Assembly (NCBI RefSeq): GCF_001401755.1
Contig: NZ_KQ474100.1
Location: forward strand, 64,884 to 128,883
DNA length: 64,000 nucleotides
Source of the DNA: Aquimarina longa SW024
Lineage (GTDB): Bacteria; Bacteroidota; Bacteroidia; Flavobacteriales; Flavobacteriaceae
Direction of reading: 5' to 3'
The notes beneath the pieces were generated by a model. That model was not told where the DNA came from and made no database searches. It saw nothing but the letters and a program-made list of their open reading frames with translations. Below, in pieces: positions 33,728 through 43,977 of the stretch. The number at the start of each line of letters is the position of its first letter. The first letter of the stretch is position 1. The position numbers were made by a program, and so were the translations under genes.

Positions 33728-35068
33728 ATGGCAAAATTTGAGCTTAAACTTCCAAAAATGGGTGAGAGTGTTGCAGAAGCAACAATAACAACTTGGTTAA
33801 AAGAAATAGGAGATACTATTGAAATGGATGAAGCAGTTGTTGAAATAGCAACAGATAAAGTTGATAGTGAAGTTCCTAGTGAGGTAGAAGGTGTACTGAT
33901 TGAAAAGCTTTTTGAAGTCGATGATGTAGTACAGGTAGGTCAGGTTATCGCTATAATAGAAACTGAAGGAGAAGATACTGTAAATACTACTCCAGAAGCA
34001 ACAGTTATAGAAGTGGAACAGACTCCTGAAGAAGTAGTTATATTAGAAGAACAAATAATAGAAAATAGTAGTGTAACAAGTGGAATTACTGATTTTTCAG
34101 AAAGCAGCAAATTTTATTCTCCATTAGTTAAAAATATTGCAGCTACAGAAAATGTATCGTTAAATGAACTAGAAGCAATTTCTGGTACAGGTAAAGATGG
34201 TCGTGTTACCAAAAATGACATTTTAAAGTTTGTAGATGATCGTAAGGATGGGAAAATACCAGAGCAATCAACGATCAAAACTGTAAAAGAAGAGGTTAAA
34301 AAACCTACGACTTCAGTTAAAAAAGAAGTTTCTAAAGCGTCTCCAGTAGTGGCATCAGGAGAGGATGAAATTATAGAAATGACCAGAATGGGTAAACTTA
34401 TTGCGCATCATATGGTCGATTCTGTACAAACGTCAGCTCATGTACAATCTTTTATAGAGGCAGATGTAACAAATATATGGAACTGGAGAAAGAAAGTGAA
34501 AGTTGGTTTTATGGCTAAAGAAGGAGAGAACCTTACGTTTACTCCAATCTTTATGGAAGCGGTTGCTAAAGCTATTAGAGATTTTCCAATGATTAATATT
34601 TCTATTTCTGGAGATACGATCATTAAGAAAAAGAATATAAATTTAGGTATGGCAGCAGCGTTGCCAGATGGTAATCTTATTGTACCTGTAATTAAGAATG
34701 CAGATCAACTAAACCTAGTTGGGATGACTAAAGCAGTTAATGATTTAGCAAATCGTGCGCGTAATAATGCATTAAAACCTGATGACATACAAGGAGGTAC
34801 GTATACAGTAACTAATGTTGGTACATTCGGAAGTATTATGGGGACTCCAATAATTAATCAACCACAAGTTGCTATACTTGCATTAGGAGCAATTAGAAAA
34901 GTTCCTGCAGTGATTGAAACGCCAGAAGGGGATTTTATAGGCATACGCTATAAAATGTTCTTATCGCACTCTTATGATCATAGAGTAGTAAATGGAGCTT
35001 TAGGAGGTCAGTTTGTACAACGTGTAAAAGACTATCTAGAAGCTTGGGATGTAAATAGAGAGTTTTAG
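33728..35068 (+). CDS. 2-oxoacid dehydrogenase E2 (dihydrolipoyl acyltransferase)
   Basis: 446 residues: one lipoyl domain (1-80) with the lipoylated lysine near 44 in EIATDKVDSEVPSE, an acidic linker, a peripheral-subunit-binding domain (SPLVKNIAATENVSLNELEA, GRVTKNDI), and the catalytic trimer domain. The active-site motif reads SYDHRVVNGALGG: the His is present but the usual Asp of HxxxDG is Asn. It stands alone, without E1 genes. Of the three E2 types, a branched-chain (BCKDH) assignment is my preference, from the single lipoyl domain and MGESVAEATI start. It is cytosolic and forms a large core particle. Confidence 0.88.
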   Translation: MAKFELKLPKMGESVAEATITTWLKEIGDTIEMDEAVVEIATDKVDSEVPSEVEGVLIEKLFEVDDVVQVGQVIAIIETEGEDTVNTTPEATVIEVEQTPEEVVILEEQIIENSSVTSGITDFSESSKFYSPLVKNIAATENVSLNELEAISGTGKDGRVTKNDILKFVDDRKDGKIPEQSTIKTVKEEVKKPTTSVKKEVSKASPVVASGEDEIIEMTRMGKLIAHHMVDSVQTSAHVQSFIEADVTNIWNWRKKVKVGFMAKEGENLTFTPIFMEAVAKAIRDFPMINISISGDTIIKKKNINLGMAAALPDGNLIVPVIKNADQLNLVGMTKAVNDLANRARNNALKPDDIQGGTYTVTNVGTFGSIMGTPIINQPQVAILALGAIRKVPAVIETPEGDFIGIRYKMFLSHSYDHRVVNGALGGQFVQRVKDYLEAWDVNREF

Positions 35069-35152
35069 TATTTTAAAGCTTAATTCTAAATACTAACAGA
35101 CAGTTATTTTTTTTTAAATGAACATGTAAAGTTAACTTATAAAAAACACTAG

Positions 35153-35190
35153 AAAAGCCGTAACAACTATATTTGTTACGGCTTTTTTTT
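35153..35190 (+). terminator. Intrinsic terminator after the E2 gene
   Basis: AAAAGCCGTAACAA and TTGTTACGGCTTTT form a perfect stem with a six-base loop, followed by a T run. Confidence 0.9.
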
Positions 35191-35300
35191 CTTTAGATTT
35201 ATAAGATATATCTAAGTAAAATAAATATAAAGAGTAACATTTATACTTATTAAGACATATATAGATATAGCTAAATTTTAATATAAATAGATAAAATAGA

Positions 35301-35561
35301 ATGATTAGAAAAAAAATACTAATACTAGCATTATTTGGGATTATTTTTTTCTCAAGCGCTCAACAAAAAATAAAACTAGAAAATAATAATCATTTACCAG
35401 AGATATCATCTGCTGAGAAATTTAAACAAAATGGTATGCTGTTAGTTGAAGAGGAATTAACTCTTTATACTATTGCCCAAGAAAAGAAACTAAACAAACA
35501 AGCTAATGATATTGAAGAATTAAAATTAATAGTTAAACAGCTACTTGAATCAAAAAAATAA
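35301..35561 (+). CDS. Small secreted protein of unknown function
   Basis: 86 residues: signal peptide (MIRKKILILALFGIIFFSSAQ), then a charged region ending in a predicted coiled coil (IAQEKKLNKQANDIEELKLI, VKQLLESKK). It sits 99 bases before the giant lipase gene, on the same strand, with no terminator visible between. It could form a helical bundle or stalk in the periplasm. I know of no family. Confidence 0.7.
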   Translation: MIRKKILILALFGIIFFSSAQQKIKLENNNHLPEISSAEKFKQNGMLLVEEELTLYTIAQEKKLNKQANDIEELKLIVKQLLESKK

Positions 35562-35660
35562 TCATATCAATTACATTCATAACTTTTTAGCATAAAAAAA
35601 CATAAGCTAAGAGGTAACTCTGTTTCTATAAAAATAGAAACTCTAATGCTAAATATTTAG

Positions 35661-38600
35661 ATGAAAATACATAAAAAAATGATTTTAAAATACATGCAGA
35701 TAGCTTTGTATATGATTTTTATAACAGGTATAAAATTTTCTATACATGCGCAGACTAATGAAAAAACATCCAGAGAATTATACCATGATTATATATCGAA
35801 TATCGATATAAGTGATCTTAAGACAGGTTATGTTTTAAATAAAGGTTTTATAGATGATGATGAGATTAATTCTTTACATCAATTTATTGAAACATATGAT
35901 GAGGAAACTAATCAGGTTATTCCCCCGATAAGTCAAATGGATGGAATGTCTTGGATGCAAATATATAGCCGTTTGAAAGAGAGTGAGGTAAGTGTGTCTT
36001 CGAAATTACCTTCAGTAGAAGAGTTAAATACTAGATTAGAAAATAACAATTCCTCATCAAGTATTCCGATACTAATTTTTGATGTAAAAGGAGAATTGTT
36101 AGAAGATACAGATATCAAAAATTCAATTGAAAATTTACCAAAAGAAAACTCTTACAACGAAGTTCACCTGTTTGGAGCTATTAGTTATACAAGTATAAGT
36201 TATAAGAAAAGGATTAATTTCGAATTGAAATCAGAAAACTATTTATCTGGATTTTATAAGAAAGAATCTGAAGTTTTTATTGATTTTGCTGATGGTAGAG
36301 GAGTTCAAAAATATAACTCTTCACAAGGTGTAATACCTGTAAACTATACTGATTTTGGAGAAAAACTAATAAGAGTTTATAGAAATGCTACTCTCAATGG
36401 TGTTTCTATGAAAATCGGTAGTTCTTTTATTATAACTATAAAAGCTAATAACACCGAAAATTCTACAACAGTTTTAAAAAGTACTATAAGCCCCAAATCA
36501 TCAGAAACAAAGACTGGTTCTATTATCAAAAACTATGGAGGGCATGCTCATCTTTATCTAGGAAATGATAAGGTGTTTGATAAACCTATAATTATAGTCC
36601 AAGGTTTTGACCCAATAGGTACCATAACTGTTGATGAACAAAGAAAAAAATATTCAAATTTTGAAAAAGGCTTAAGAAATAATAACTATGATATTGTCTA
36701 TCTAATATTTAATAACACGAACCTGTCATTACAAGACAATACAAATGTTGTTAAAGATTTGATACAACAAATTAATTCTAAAAAACAAAGAAATTTTGAA
36801 TCTATAGTGATAGGAGAGAGTATGGGAGGATTACTATCAAGAATGGCTTTAAAACAATTGGAGAATGAAAGTTATGATCATAGAGTGGGACTCTATGTTT
36901 CATTTGATGCTCCACATCAAGGTGCTAATTTACCTCCAGGAATACAATATCTTTTTAAAGATATTATGGAGTCTCGTACAGTTAGTGATATTAGTTCTAG
37001 AATTGGGATTATAGATCGTACAATAATAGATATAACTAATTTCGTTATATCTCCATTTACAGAGGATAGAATTCCTCAATTAAGAGATGTACTTAAGATA
37101 AATATGGCGCATAAAGCATTAGCAGCTCTTAATTCTGTCGCTGCTAAATCAATGTTGGTTAGACATATAAGTACTGATGGTTATTTTAATGCAGCTCAAA
37201 ATAATCTCAAAAGATTAGGTTACCCTTCTAATTCACGTAATATAGCTCTTATTAATGGAAGTAACGAGAGTAGGGATGTACAAAAAAGATTAGATGGTGC
37301 TACATTTACTCCAGGAGAACAATTAATTCGATTTCCTCTATGGCGAACAGATTGTAACGAATTTTCATTGAATGCTTGGTCTTCACCAGTAAATACAACT
37401 GCTAAAGTTTCTCAGATTATATTAAAAGTAGGTATAAAAGTACCAGATGTACGAATCCGATGGGAAAACAGGTGTATTGTTAAAATCTTTGGTAAATGTA
37501 AATTAAGAGGTAAAGTTCCTGTAAAAGTAAAGGTTGGATTAAAATGTGCTACTACCAACTTAATTAATAAAAAAAGGAACTATAGTTTTAATGGGGCTTC
37601 TTATGATAATGCTCCGGGATCTACACTTCCTGGTTTACGAAGTCTACCTTTTGATATAACTGCAAATATAGCATTTGTACCTACAGTAAGTTCAATTGAT
37701 TTATCTGATGATGCATATAATTCCTCCACTGACCCTAAAGGCTTAAGAGCAATTATAAACAGTACTGTAATAGATGATTTTATTAGAAATAATCAAATAC
37801 CTTTTGATGAAGTGTATTCTAAAGCATGGAATAGCAATCACGTTTTTTTTGCTAGTGATGATATTACAAACTTTAGAACTATCATAGCAGACGAATTTAT
37901 GTTTGAAAATTTAGATATTCAAAATAAGGTTATCACTAATGATAGAGATTTTGAAGCAAATAATGTTATTAATATAGGAAATGATATTAATACTAGAGAT
38001 ACAAAAATTTTTAATTCAGGTAATGTTGTTGTTGAAAATAAAGCAAATGTAAACCTTATAGCAAGAAATCAAATAACACTATATCCTGGAACTCATTTTA
38101 AAAGTGGAAGCATTGTTAATGTTAAGCTAAATAAAAAAGCTTCTCAAAAACTTAATTCAAAACCATTAGATGCAGATTTTCAAATTAAAATCATAGGTGC
38201 CAAAGAATATATTATTGGTAAATCATCACCTTCTTTTAAAATTTTATCTTCTGATCCTAATTCTGAATATGATTATAGTTGGCAATTAATTGAAAATACT
38301 AAAATAACCAGTAGTAATGATGAATTTATAATTGATGAGTTTTTATATCCTAATATATATACAATAAAAGTGAAAGTAACTTCAAAAAAATCATTAAAAA
38401 CTAAAACGCTAACAAAAATTTTAAAAATAAGTACTGATTTTGATTTAGAGATTGAAGCCAAAAAAGGTAGCCTAGAATTAGTCGGTGTTTCTAATACTAT
38501 TCAGGTCTATCCAAATCCAGTTGTTAATAATGTTACGGTAATTGCTCAAAAAGAGATTTCGAAAGTTGTTATTTATGATTTATTTTCTAAAATTGTTTTA

Positions 38601-38729
38601 AAAACCGAAGGCATTAATAAAACATGGCAGTCTTTTGATCTAGCAAATTTGTCATCAGGTACTTATGTGTGTGATATTCATTTTGTAGACAATAGCTCTT
38701 CTATACAGAAAAAAATATTTAAAAAATAG
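35661..38729 (+). CDS. Giant PGAP1-like lipase/hydrolase secreted by the type IX system
   Basis: 1022 residues. Signal peptide (about 1-30, ending IHAQ). After about 280 residues of beta-rich lead comes an alpha/beta-hydrolase domain: IIIVQGFDPIGTI, the nucleophile elbow VIGESMGGLLSRMAL (GxSxG), and YVSFDAPHQGANLP, typical of PGAP1-like lipases. A region of unknown fold follows (600-780), then a right-handed beta segment (NVINIGNDINTRDTKIFNSG), a PKD-like fold, and a C-terminal T9SS type A sorting domain (IQVYPNPVVNNVTV ... LANLSSGTYVCDIHF). It is expected on the cell surface or outside. The substrate is unknown, probably ester-linked lipid or polymer. Confidence 0.85.
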   Translation: MKIHKKMILKYMQIALYMIFITGIKFSIHAQTNEKTSRELYHDYISNIDISDLKTGYVLNKGFIDDDEINSLHQFIETYDEETNQVIPPISQMDGMSWMQIYSRLKESEVSVSSKLPSVEELNTRLENNNSSSSIPILIFDVKGELLEDTDIKNSIENLPKENSYNEVHLFGAISYTSISYKKRINFELKSENYLSGFYKKESEVFIDFADGRGVQKYNSSQGVIPVNYTDFGEKLIRVYRNATLNGVSMKIGSSFIITIKANNTENSTTVLKSTISPKSSETKTGSIIKNYGGHAHLYLGNDKVFDKPIIIVQGFDPIGTITVDEQRKKYSNFEKGLRNNNYDIVYLIFNNTNLSLQDNTNVVKDLIQQINSKKQRNFESIVIGESMGGLLSRMALKQLENESYDHRVGLYVSFDAPHQGANLPPGIQYLFKDIMESRTVSDISSRIGIIDRTIIDITNFVISPFTEDRIPQLRDVLKINMAHKALAALNSVAAKSMLVRHISTDGYFNAAQNNLKRLGYPSNSRNIALINGSNESRDVQKRLDGATFTPGEQLIRFPLWRTDCNEFSLNAWSSPVNTTAKVSQIILKVGIKVPDVRIRWENRCIVKIFGKCKLRGKVPVKVKVGLKCATTNLINKKRNYSFNGASYDNAPGSTLPGLRSLPFDITANIAFVPTVSSIDLSDDAYNSSTDPKGLRAIINSTVIDDFIRNNQIPFDEVYSKAWNSNHVFFASDDITNFRTIIADEFMFENLDIQNKVITNDRDFEANNVINIGNDINTRDTKIFNSGNVVVENKANVNLIARNQITLYPGTHFKSGSIVNVKLNKKASQKLNSKPLDADFQIKIIGAKEYIIGKSSPSFKILSSDPNSEYDYSWQLIENTKITSSNDEFIIDEFLYPNIYTIKVKVTSKKSLKTKTLTKILKISTDFDLEIEAKKGSLELVGVSNTIQVYPNPVVNNVTVIAQKEISKVVIYDLFSKIVLKTEGINKTWQSFDLANLSSGTYVCDIHFVDNSSSIQKKIFKK

Positions 38730-38894
38730 TAACTATACAAGTGTCGATAAATAGAAAACTAACAAGAATATAAAAATGTATAATACATTATATGAGGCAG
38801 TAACGTTTTAATGGAACATTGTTTTTTCTAAAAAGGAAGTATGAAATTTTAATGTTATTATTAATTAATATACCTGAATATAAAAGGTTAAAAA

Positions 38895-38940
38895 AGATAG
38901 GGAGAGTATCATAGTTGATATCCTCCCTATCTCATTTTTT
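38895..38940. terminator. Bidirectional terminator between convergent genes
   Basis: GATAGGGAGAGTATC pairs with GATATCCTCCCTATC (two mismatches), flanked by A residues on the left and T residues on the right. Confidence 0.75.
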
Positions 38941-38955
38941 TAATACTAGCATTCT

Positions 38956-40254
38956 TTAAAAATCAGCATTAATCATATATAGAGAACTTGCATCTATTTT
39001 TGGGTGAGTTCCTGGTAGTATTTTTTGCTCAATAATTCCATTGTCATCCTCATCGGTTACAGCAAAATCATCATCATTAAGACATCCTAATGTATTTTTA
39101 TCGATAAGCCAAATTCCTTCTAACTTATCATGTGGATATCCTGTTTTACTAACTAAATCAGCAACCAATACTTTTTTTACAGGTTTAATACCAGCGGTAC
39201 TAATTTCTTCCCAAGTAGATTCTTCGATAGTCTTTCCATTAATGAGTAGCCCAAATTCGGCTTTTATATCAACTCCAGAGATGTCTGTAGCATCTGAGAT
39301 ATCTATTTTATAAATATGTTTTTGAACTACTCCTTCACCAGAATATTTGCCATCTCTCTCTACAACTAAAAAAGTAGAGTTTGATAATCCAACAATTTCA
39401 GAATTCGATAAGTTAGATTTCTCTTGTTTATACAGATATTGTTTGGTAGTTCCATTTTGTAAATCAAATGTTACAATACGAGTAAGATCAGTCTTAATTT
39501 TAGTAGGGTTGTATAATGTAGATTGCATAATACCTACTAATGTTTTTTGATCTGGAGTTATAGCTAGACCTTCCATCCCTCTATTAGGTCTTCTTTTTGC
39601 AAAAACAGCAGGTATTTTTCTTCCTCCATTACCTTCATTAACTCCGATAGGAGAAATACGTTCTAATTCGATACCTTCTGCTGAATAGTGTACGATATGT
39701 GGTCCATATTCATCAGATATCCAAAATGTACCATCTTTTAAGGCTACTAACCCTTCAGGGTCTAATCCAAAATCATCAAAAGGAAGTTGATTACCGCTAA
39801 TATCATAAGGAATTTCTCCTGTAGCGCCTTTTCCTTTGGGATTAGGAATACCAGAAATAGGAATACCTTCTGGGTTTTTTAGAAGGATATCTTTTTTAAG
39901 ATTTATTTTCCCATTAGGAGCAATATAAAAATGTCCAATTCTAGGAGTATACTCTGCAACAGGAAATTTTTTTCCATCTAAAAAGTCAGTATTAGGACCA
40001 CGATCTGTTATTGCATAAAACTCACCTTTTCTTCTGGGGTGTGCAGTTGCTCCAGACCCATATCCTCCATTACGAATTTCGACATTATTTTCTGTAGTAG
40101 ATAAGGTAGAAAACGGTAATTCATATTGTGTATTCTCTTCTAATACTAACTGAGGAGGTACTGATATGGGTTCACCAGACATATCATCAATAAAATGACA
40201 AGAAAAAAAGAGCATCAGAGATGCCACTAGAAATAAATTTTTAAAATGTTTCAT
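38956..40254 (-). CDS. Esterase-like lipoprotein of the phytase-like family
   Basis: 432 residues. Lipoprotein signal with lipobox LMLFFSC (Cys near 19). The body is a beta-propeller-type fold of the 'esterase-like activity of phytase' family: GGYGSGATAHPRRKGEFYAI, TDRGPNTDFLDG, LDPEGLVALKDGTFWISDEY, PNRGMEGLAITPDQKTLVG and LDGKKF. The conserved acidic residues of DPEG and GMEGL are intact. It is probably anchored in the outer membrane and may hydrolyse phosphoesters such as phytate, though few members have been assayed. It is close to the metallophosphoesterase (44 bases), same strand, perhaps co-transcribed. Confidence 0.82.
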   Translation of the reverse strand: MKHFKNLFLVASLMLFFSCHFIDDMSGEPISVPPQLVLEENTQYELPFSTLSTTENNVEIRNGGYGSGATAHPRRKGEFYAITDRGPNTDFLDGKKFPVAEYTPRIGHFYIAPNGKINLKKDILLKNPEGIPISGIPNPKGKGATGEIPYDISGNQLPFDDFGLDPEGLVALKDGTFWISDEYGPHIVHYSAEGIELERISPIGVNEGNGGRKIPAVFAKRRPNRGMEGLAITPDQKTLVGIMQSTLYNPTKIKTDLTRIVTFDLQNGTTKQYLYKQEKSNLSNSEIVGLSNSTFLVVERDGKYSGEGVVQKHIYKIDISDATDISGVDIKAEFGLLINGKTIEESTWEEISTAGIKPVKKVLVADLVSKTGYPHDKLEGIWLIDKNTLGCLNDDDFAVTDEDDNGIIEQKILPGTHPKIDASSLYMINADF

Positions 40255-40298
40255 GTGAGTAAATATTTATGATTGAATACGTAGTTAATTAGAGTACA

Positions 40299-41159
40299 CT
40301 AAGGTTTTTTTAAAGGTGTAATTATCTGATTCATCATAAAAGAGGCTTGCAATGCTTCAGGATCAATTTTTAAGTCTTCAACTTCTTCATTTGTATCAGC
40401 AAAAACTTCCATGGATTCACTTTCATAATGAATCAGTTTCCATTCTTTATTATGATATTCTAAAGAAGTTAAATTTTCTATCCAATCACCAGAATTTAGA
40501 TAATAACAAGAACCATTTTTATTTTTATATTCTCGCATTTGTGGCTGATGAATATGGCCACAGACAACATAATTGTATTTGTTCTTTACAGCTAATTCTG
40601 AAGCAACATCTTCAAAATCATTAATGTATTTTACAGCCTTTTTTACACTATTTTTTATTTTCTTAGATAAAGAGAATTTTTCTTTACCCATTCGTACCAG
40701 AAACCAATTAATAAATTGATTAAGAAGAATAAGCATATCATATCCCCAACCACCTAGTTTAGCTAGCCATTTTGCATTTTGGATTGATACATCAAAAATA
40801 TCTCCGTGAAAGAACCAAGCTTTTTTGCCATCTAATTCTAAGACAAGTTTATCTACCAGTTTAAAGTTTCCCATTGTAGTATCACTAAATTTTCGGAGCA
40901 TTTCATCATGATTACCAGTGATATAAATAACTTCTGTACCTTTTGAAGCAAAAGAAATTATTTTTTTAATCACTTTGAGATGCGCTTTAGGGAAATATCG
41001 CTTTCTAAATTGCCAAATGTCTATAATATCACCATTAAGAATAAGGGTTTTAGGCTTGATACTATTTAAATAATTAAGAAGTTCTTTAGCCTGACACCCA
41101 TAAGTGCCTAGATGGGTATCAGAAACTACAACAAGTTCTACAGTACGTTTTTTCATCAA
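40299..41159 (-). CDS. LpxH-like calcineurin metallophosphoesterase (COG2908 type)
   Basis: 286 residues, no signal peptide. All metal motifs are in order: VVSDTHLGTYG (DxH), LNGDIIDIWQ (GDxxD), ITGNHDE (GNHD), FFHGDIFD and VVCGHIHQPQ (GHxH). The first strand and the FRKRYFPKAHLKVI segment resemble the UDP-2,3-diacylglucosamine hydrolase family. In Bacteroidota several COG2908 paralogues exist and only some make lipid X, so lipid A synthesis is probable but not proven. It is cytosolic or membrane-associated. ATG at 41156 is an equivalent start. Confidence 0.8.
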   Translation of the reverse strand: MMKKRTVELVVVSDTHLGTYGCQAKELLNYLNSIKPKTLILNGDIIDIWQFRKRYFPKAHLKVIKKIISFASKGTEVIYITGNHDEMLRKFSDTTMGNFKLVDKLVLELDGKKAWFFHGDIFDVSIQNAKWLAKLGGWGYDMLILLNQFINWFLVRMGKEKFSLSKKIKNSVKKAVKYINDFEDVASELAVKNKYNYVVCGHIHQPQMREYKNKNGSCYYLNSGDWIENLTSLEYHNKEWKLIHYESESMEVFADTNEEVEDLKIDPEALQASFMMNQIITPLKKP

Positions 41160-41482
41160 AAATACAATCGTTATACAAATTAAAGGACGTATGGTAAATC
41201 TTAGATTACCTAATTATAAGCATATTGTTATGTGGTTTTTAACAATAAGTGCTATATGTTAGTTTTATGTTAATGGATGTCATGTTGTTTTAATACAGAT
41301 TTTCGATTAGGGGTTGATTTTTTTAATATTTTATAATTATACCTCTCTTTTTTTATTGTATTATGATTATAACTATATAAAAAATGAGGAACTGTTTTTT
41401 GTTGTATTTGTGATTATTAAATGCGTGCTGTTGACTTTCGTATGTAAAGATTAAAAATTACTTTTGTGTAAAATCATTTTTA
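41160..41482. other. 323-base divergent intergenic region
   Basis: It separates the phosphoesterase (minus) from aroC (plus). Apart from the aroC promoter core it holds only AT-rich sequence and no small frame of note. Confidence 0.45.
41459..41466 (+). promoter_or_regulatory. -7 element for aroC
   Basis: TACTTTTG, an exact TAnnTTTG match, 16 bases before the ATG. A TTG at 41431-41433 could be the -33 element, although a 25-base gap is long. Confidence 0.55.
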
Positions 41483-42547
41483 ATGGCAGGAAATACATTT
41501 GGAAACCTTTTTAGAGTAACTACTTTTGGAGAATCACATGGCATAGCGATTGGTGGAATTATCGATGGATGCCCAGCAGGTGTTGTATTAGATTTAGAAG
41601 CAATTCAGGTAGAATTAGATCGTCGTAAACCAGGTCAATCTGTTATCGTAACACAGCGTAAAGAACCAGATACAGTAGAATTTTATTCAGGCATTTTTGA
41701 AGGAGTTACTACGGGAACTCCTATTGGTTTTGTAATTAAGAATGCTAATCAAAAATCTAAGGATTATTCTCATATAAAAGATTCATATCGCCCTTCTCAT
41801 GCGGATTATACCTATGATCAAAAATATGGTGTTCGAGACTATAGAGGTGGAGGACGCTCTTCTGCTCGAGAAACAGCTAGTAGGGTAGTAGCAGGAGCAA
41901 TAGCGAAACAAGTATTATCAGGTATTAGTTTTAATGCTTATGTAAGTGGAGTTGGAGCGATAAAATTAGAAAAAAACCATACTGAACTTGATTTTTCATT
42001 GACAGAAAGTAATATAGTACGGTGTCCTGATTCTAAAAAAGCAGATGAAATGGAAGCTTACATAAAGCAAATTCGAAAAGAAGGTGATACGGTTGGTGGG
42101 ATTGTAAGTTGTACTATTTCTGGTGTGCCTATAGGATTAGGTGAGCCGGTATTTGATAAATTACATGCAGAATTAGGGAAAGCTATGCTATCGATTAATG
42201 CAGTTAAAGGATTTGAATATGGAAGTGGTTTTGCAGGAGCAGGATTAAAAGGGAGTGACCACAATGACCTCTTTAATGAGGATGGTACAACTAGAACGAA
42301 CCTTTCTGGAGGTATCCAAGGAGGGATTTCTAATGGGATGGATATTTACTTTAATGTAGCTTTTAAACCTGTAGCTACTATTATGCAAGATCAAGAGACA
42401 ATTGATAAAGAAGGTAATATTGTTACTATGCAAGGAAAAGGAAGGCATGATCCCTGTGTAGTGCCTAGAGCTGTACCTATTGTAGAAGCTATGGCAGCTT
42501 TGGTATTAGTAGATTATTGGCTAATGAATAGAACAGTGAAAAGATAA
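41483..42547 (+). CDS. aroC: Chorismate synthase
   Basis: 354 residues, full length. Signatures: [52 protein letters not shown] and, late in the chain, the flavin-side KPVATI and [14 protein letters not shown]. It makes chorismate from EPSP using reduced FMN. aroB lies 16 kb away in the same window, so the shikimate genes are dispersed, not clustered. Confidence 0.98.
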   Translation: MAGNTFGNLFRVTTFGESHGIAIGGIIDGCPAGVVLDLEAIQVELDRRKPGQSVIVTQRKEPDTVEFYSGIFEGVTTGTPIGFVIKNANQKSKDYSHIKDSYRPSHADYTYDQKYGVRDYRGGGRSSARETASRVVAGAIAKQVLSGISFNAYVSGVGAIKLEKNHTELDFSLTESNIVRCPDSKKADEMEAYIKQIRKEGDTVGGIVSCTISGVPIGLGEPVFDKLHAELGKAMLSINAVKGFEYGSGFAGAGLKGSDHNDLFNEDGTTRTNLSGGIQGGISNGMDIYFNVAFKPVATIMQDQETIDKEGNIVTMQGKGRHDPCVVPRAVPIVEAMAALVLVDYWLMNRTVKR

Positions 42548-42573
42548 TTTATAAAATTATTGATTAATAACTG

Positions 42574-42603
42574 CGGTAATCTTAATAGGATTGCCGTTTT
42601 TTT
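42574..42603 (+). terminator. Intrinsic terminator after aroC
   Basis: CGGTAATC and GATTGCCG form a stem (one G-U pair) with a T run after it. Confidence 0.75.
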
Positions 42604-42654
42604 ATTTTTAATTAATATCTTCGACGCTCTTTGATTACAAATTAAATTATTCGC

Positions 42655-43977
42655 ATGAAAAAAATCGCACTGCATTGGCAAATTATGATCGGAATGATAC
42701 TAGGTATAGTATTTGGATTTTTAATGACAACATTCTCGTGGGGAAAGGGATTTACAGCAGATTGGATAGCACCTTTAGGAACTATTTTTGTAAGTCTTTT
42801 AAAGCTTATTGCAGTTCCATTAATATTAGCTTCTTTGATTAAGGGGATCTCTGATTTAAAAGATATTTCAAAATTTAAATTGATAGGAGGGAGAACTATT
42901 ATTATTTATATTTTAACCACTGTAATAGCAATCACCATAGGACTTTTATTAGTGAATACGATTAAGCCAGGTAATGGTATTACAGAACAGACGATACAGA
43001 AATTGACTACAGAATATGCTGGTAATGCAAAAATATCTGAGCGTATTGCTGAAGCGGGTAGACAGAAAGAAAGCGGACCGTTACAATTTATTGTAGATAT
43101 GGTACCCCAGAATGCTTTTAAAGCTATGGGAGATAATAAGAAGATGTTACAGGTAATATTTTTTGCGATTTTTCTAGGTATTAGTATGTTGTTAGTTACC
43201 CCTTCGCAATCAGAACCTCTTAAGAAATTTTTTGATAGCCTGAATGATGTCGTATTAAAAATGGTTGATCTTATTATGCTAACAGCACCATATGCTGTTT
43301 TTGCATTATTAGCTAATGTAGTAGTTACTTCTGATGATCCTGATATATTATTAGCCTTGTTGAAATATGCAGGTGTAGTTATATTTGGACTGGTATTAAT
43401 GGTTGCATTTTATTGTATATTGGTTGCTGTCATTACTAAAAAATCTCCATTATGGTTTTTAAAACAAATAAGCCCAGCACAGTTATTAGCGTTTTCTACA
43501 AGTTCTAGTGCTGCGACGCTTCCTGTTACAATGGAAAGAGTAGAGGAACATATTGGAGTAGATAAAGAAGTATCAAGTTTTGTCTTACCAGTTGGAGCAA
43601 CAATTAATATGGATGGTACAAGTTTATATCAAGCAGTAGCTTCTGTATTTATTATGCAAGTATTATGGCCAGAAGGGCTTACGTTTAGTAACCAGATTAC
43701 AATTGTATTGACGGCTCTATTAGCTTCGATAGGATCAGCCGCTGTTCCAGGAGCAGGGATGGTAATGTTGGTTATTGTTCTTGAAGCTATAGGTTTTCCA
43801 TCAGATAAATTACCGATAGGTTTAGCGTTAATTTTTGCAGTAGATAGACCATTGGATATGCTTAGAACTACAATAAACGTTACAGGTGATGCAACTGTTG
43901 CTATGATTGTAGCAAAATCTGTAGGAAAACTTGGAAAACCTAATGTAAAAAATTGGGATGATGAATATAAAGGCTAG
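42655..43977 (+). CDS. Dicarboxylate/amino acid:cation symporter (DAACS family)
   Basis: 440 residues with eight main helices plus two re-entrant hairpins. Family signatures are AFSTSSSAATLPVTME (hairpin 1 serine-rich motif), PVGATINMDGTSLYQAV (the NMDGT motif on helix 7), GSAAVPGAGM (hairpin 2) and DRPLDMLRTTINVTGD with the substrate-binding residues of helix 8. It imports glutamate, aspartate or C4-dicarboxylates with Na+ or H+. The Arg in PLDMLRT (rather than elsewhere) favours acidic substrates. It is transcribed alone. Confidence 0.92.
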   Translation: MKKIALHWQIMIGMILGIVFGFLMTTFSWGKGFTADWIAPLGTIFVSLLKLIAVPLILASLIKGISDLKDISKFKLIGGRTIIIYILTTVIAITIGLLLVNTIKPGNGITEQTIQKLTTEYAGNAKISERIAEAGRQKESGPLQFIVDMVPQNAFKAMGDNKKMLQVIFFAIFLGISMLLVTPSQSEPLKKFFDSLNDVVLKMVDLIMLTAPYAVFALLANVVVTSDDPDILLALLKYAGVVIFGLVLMVAFYCILVAVITKKSPLWFLKQISPAQLLAFSTSSSAATLPVTMERVEEHIGVDKEVSSFVLPVGATINMDGTSLYQAVASVFIMQVLWPEGLTFSNQITIVLTALLASIGSAAVPGAGMVMLVIVLEAIGFPSDKLPIGLALIFAVDRPLDMLRTTINVTGDATVAMIVAKSVGKLGKPNVKNWDDEYKG

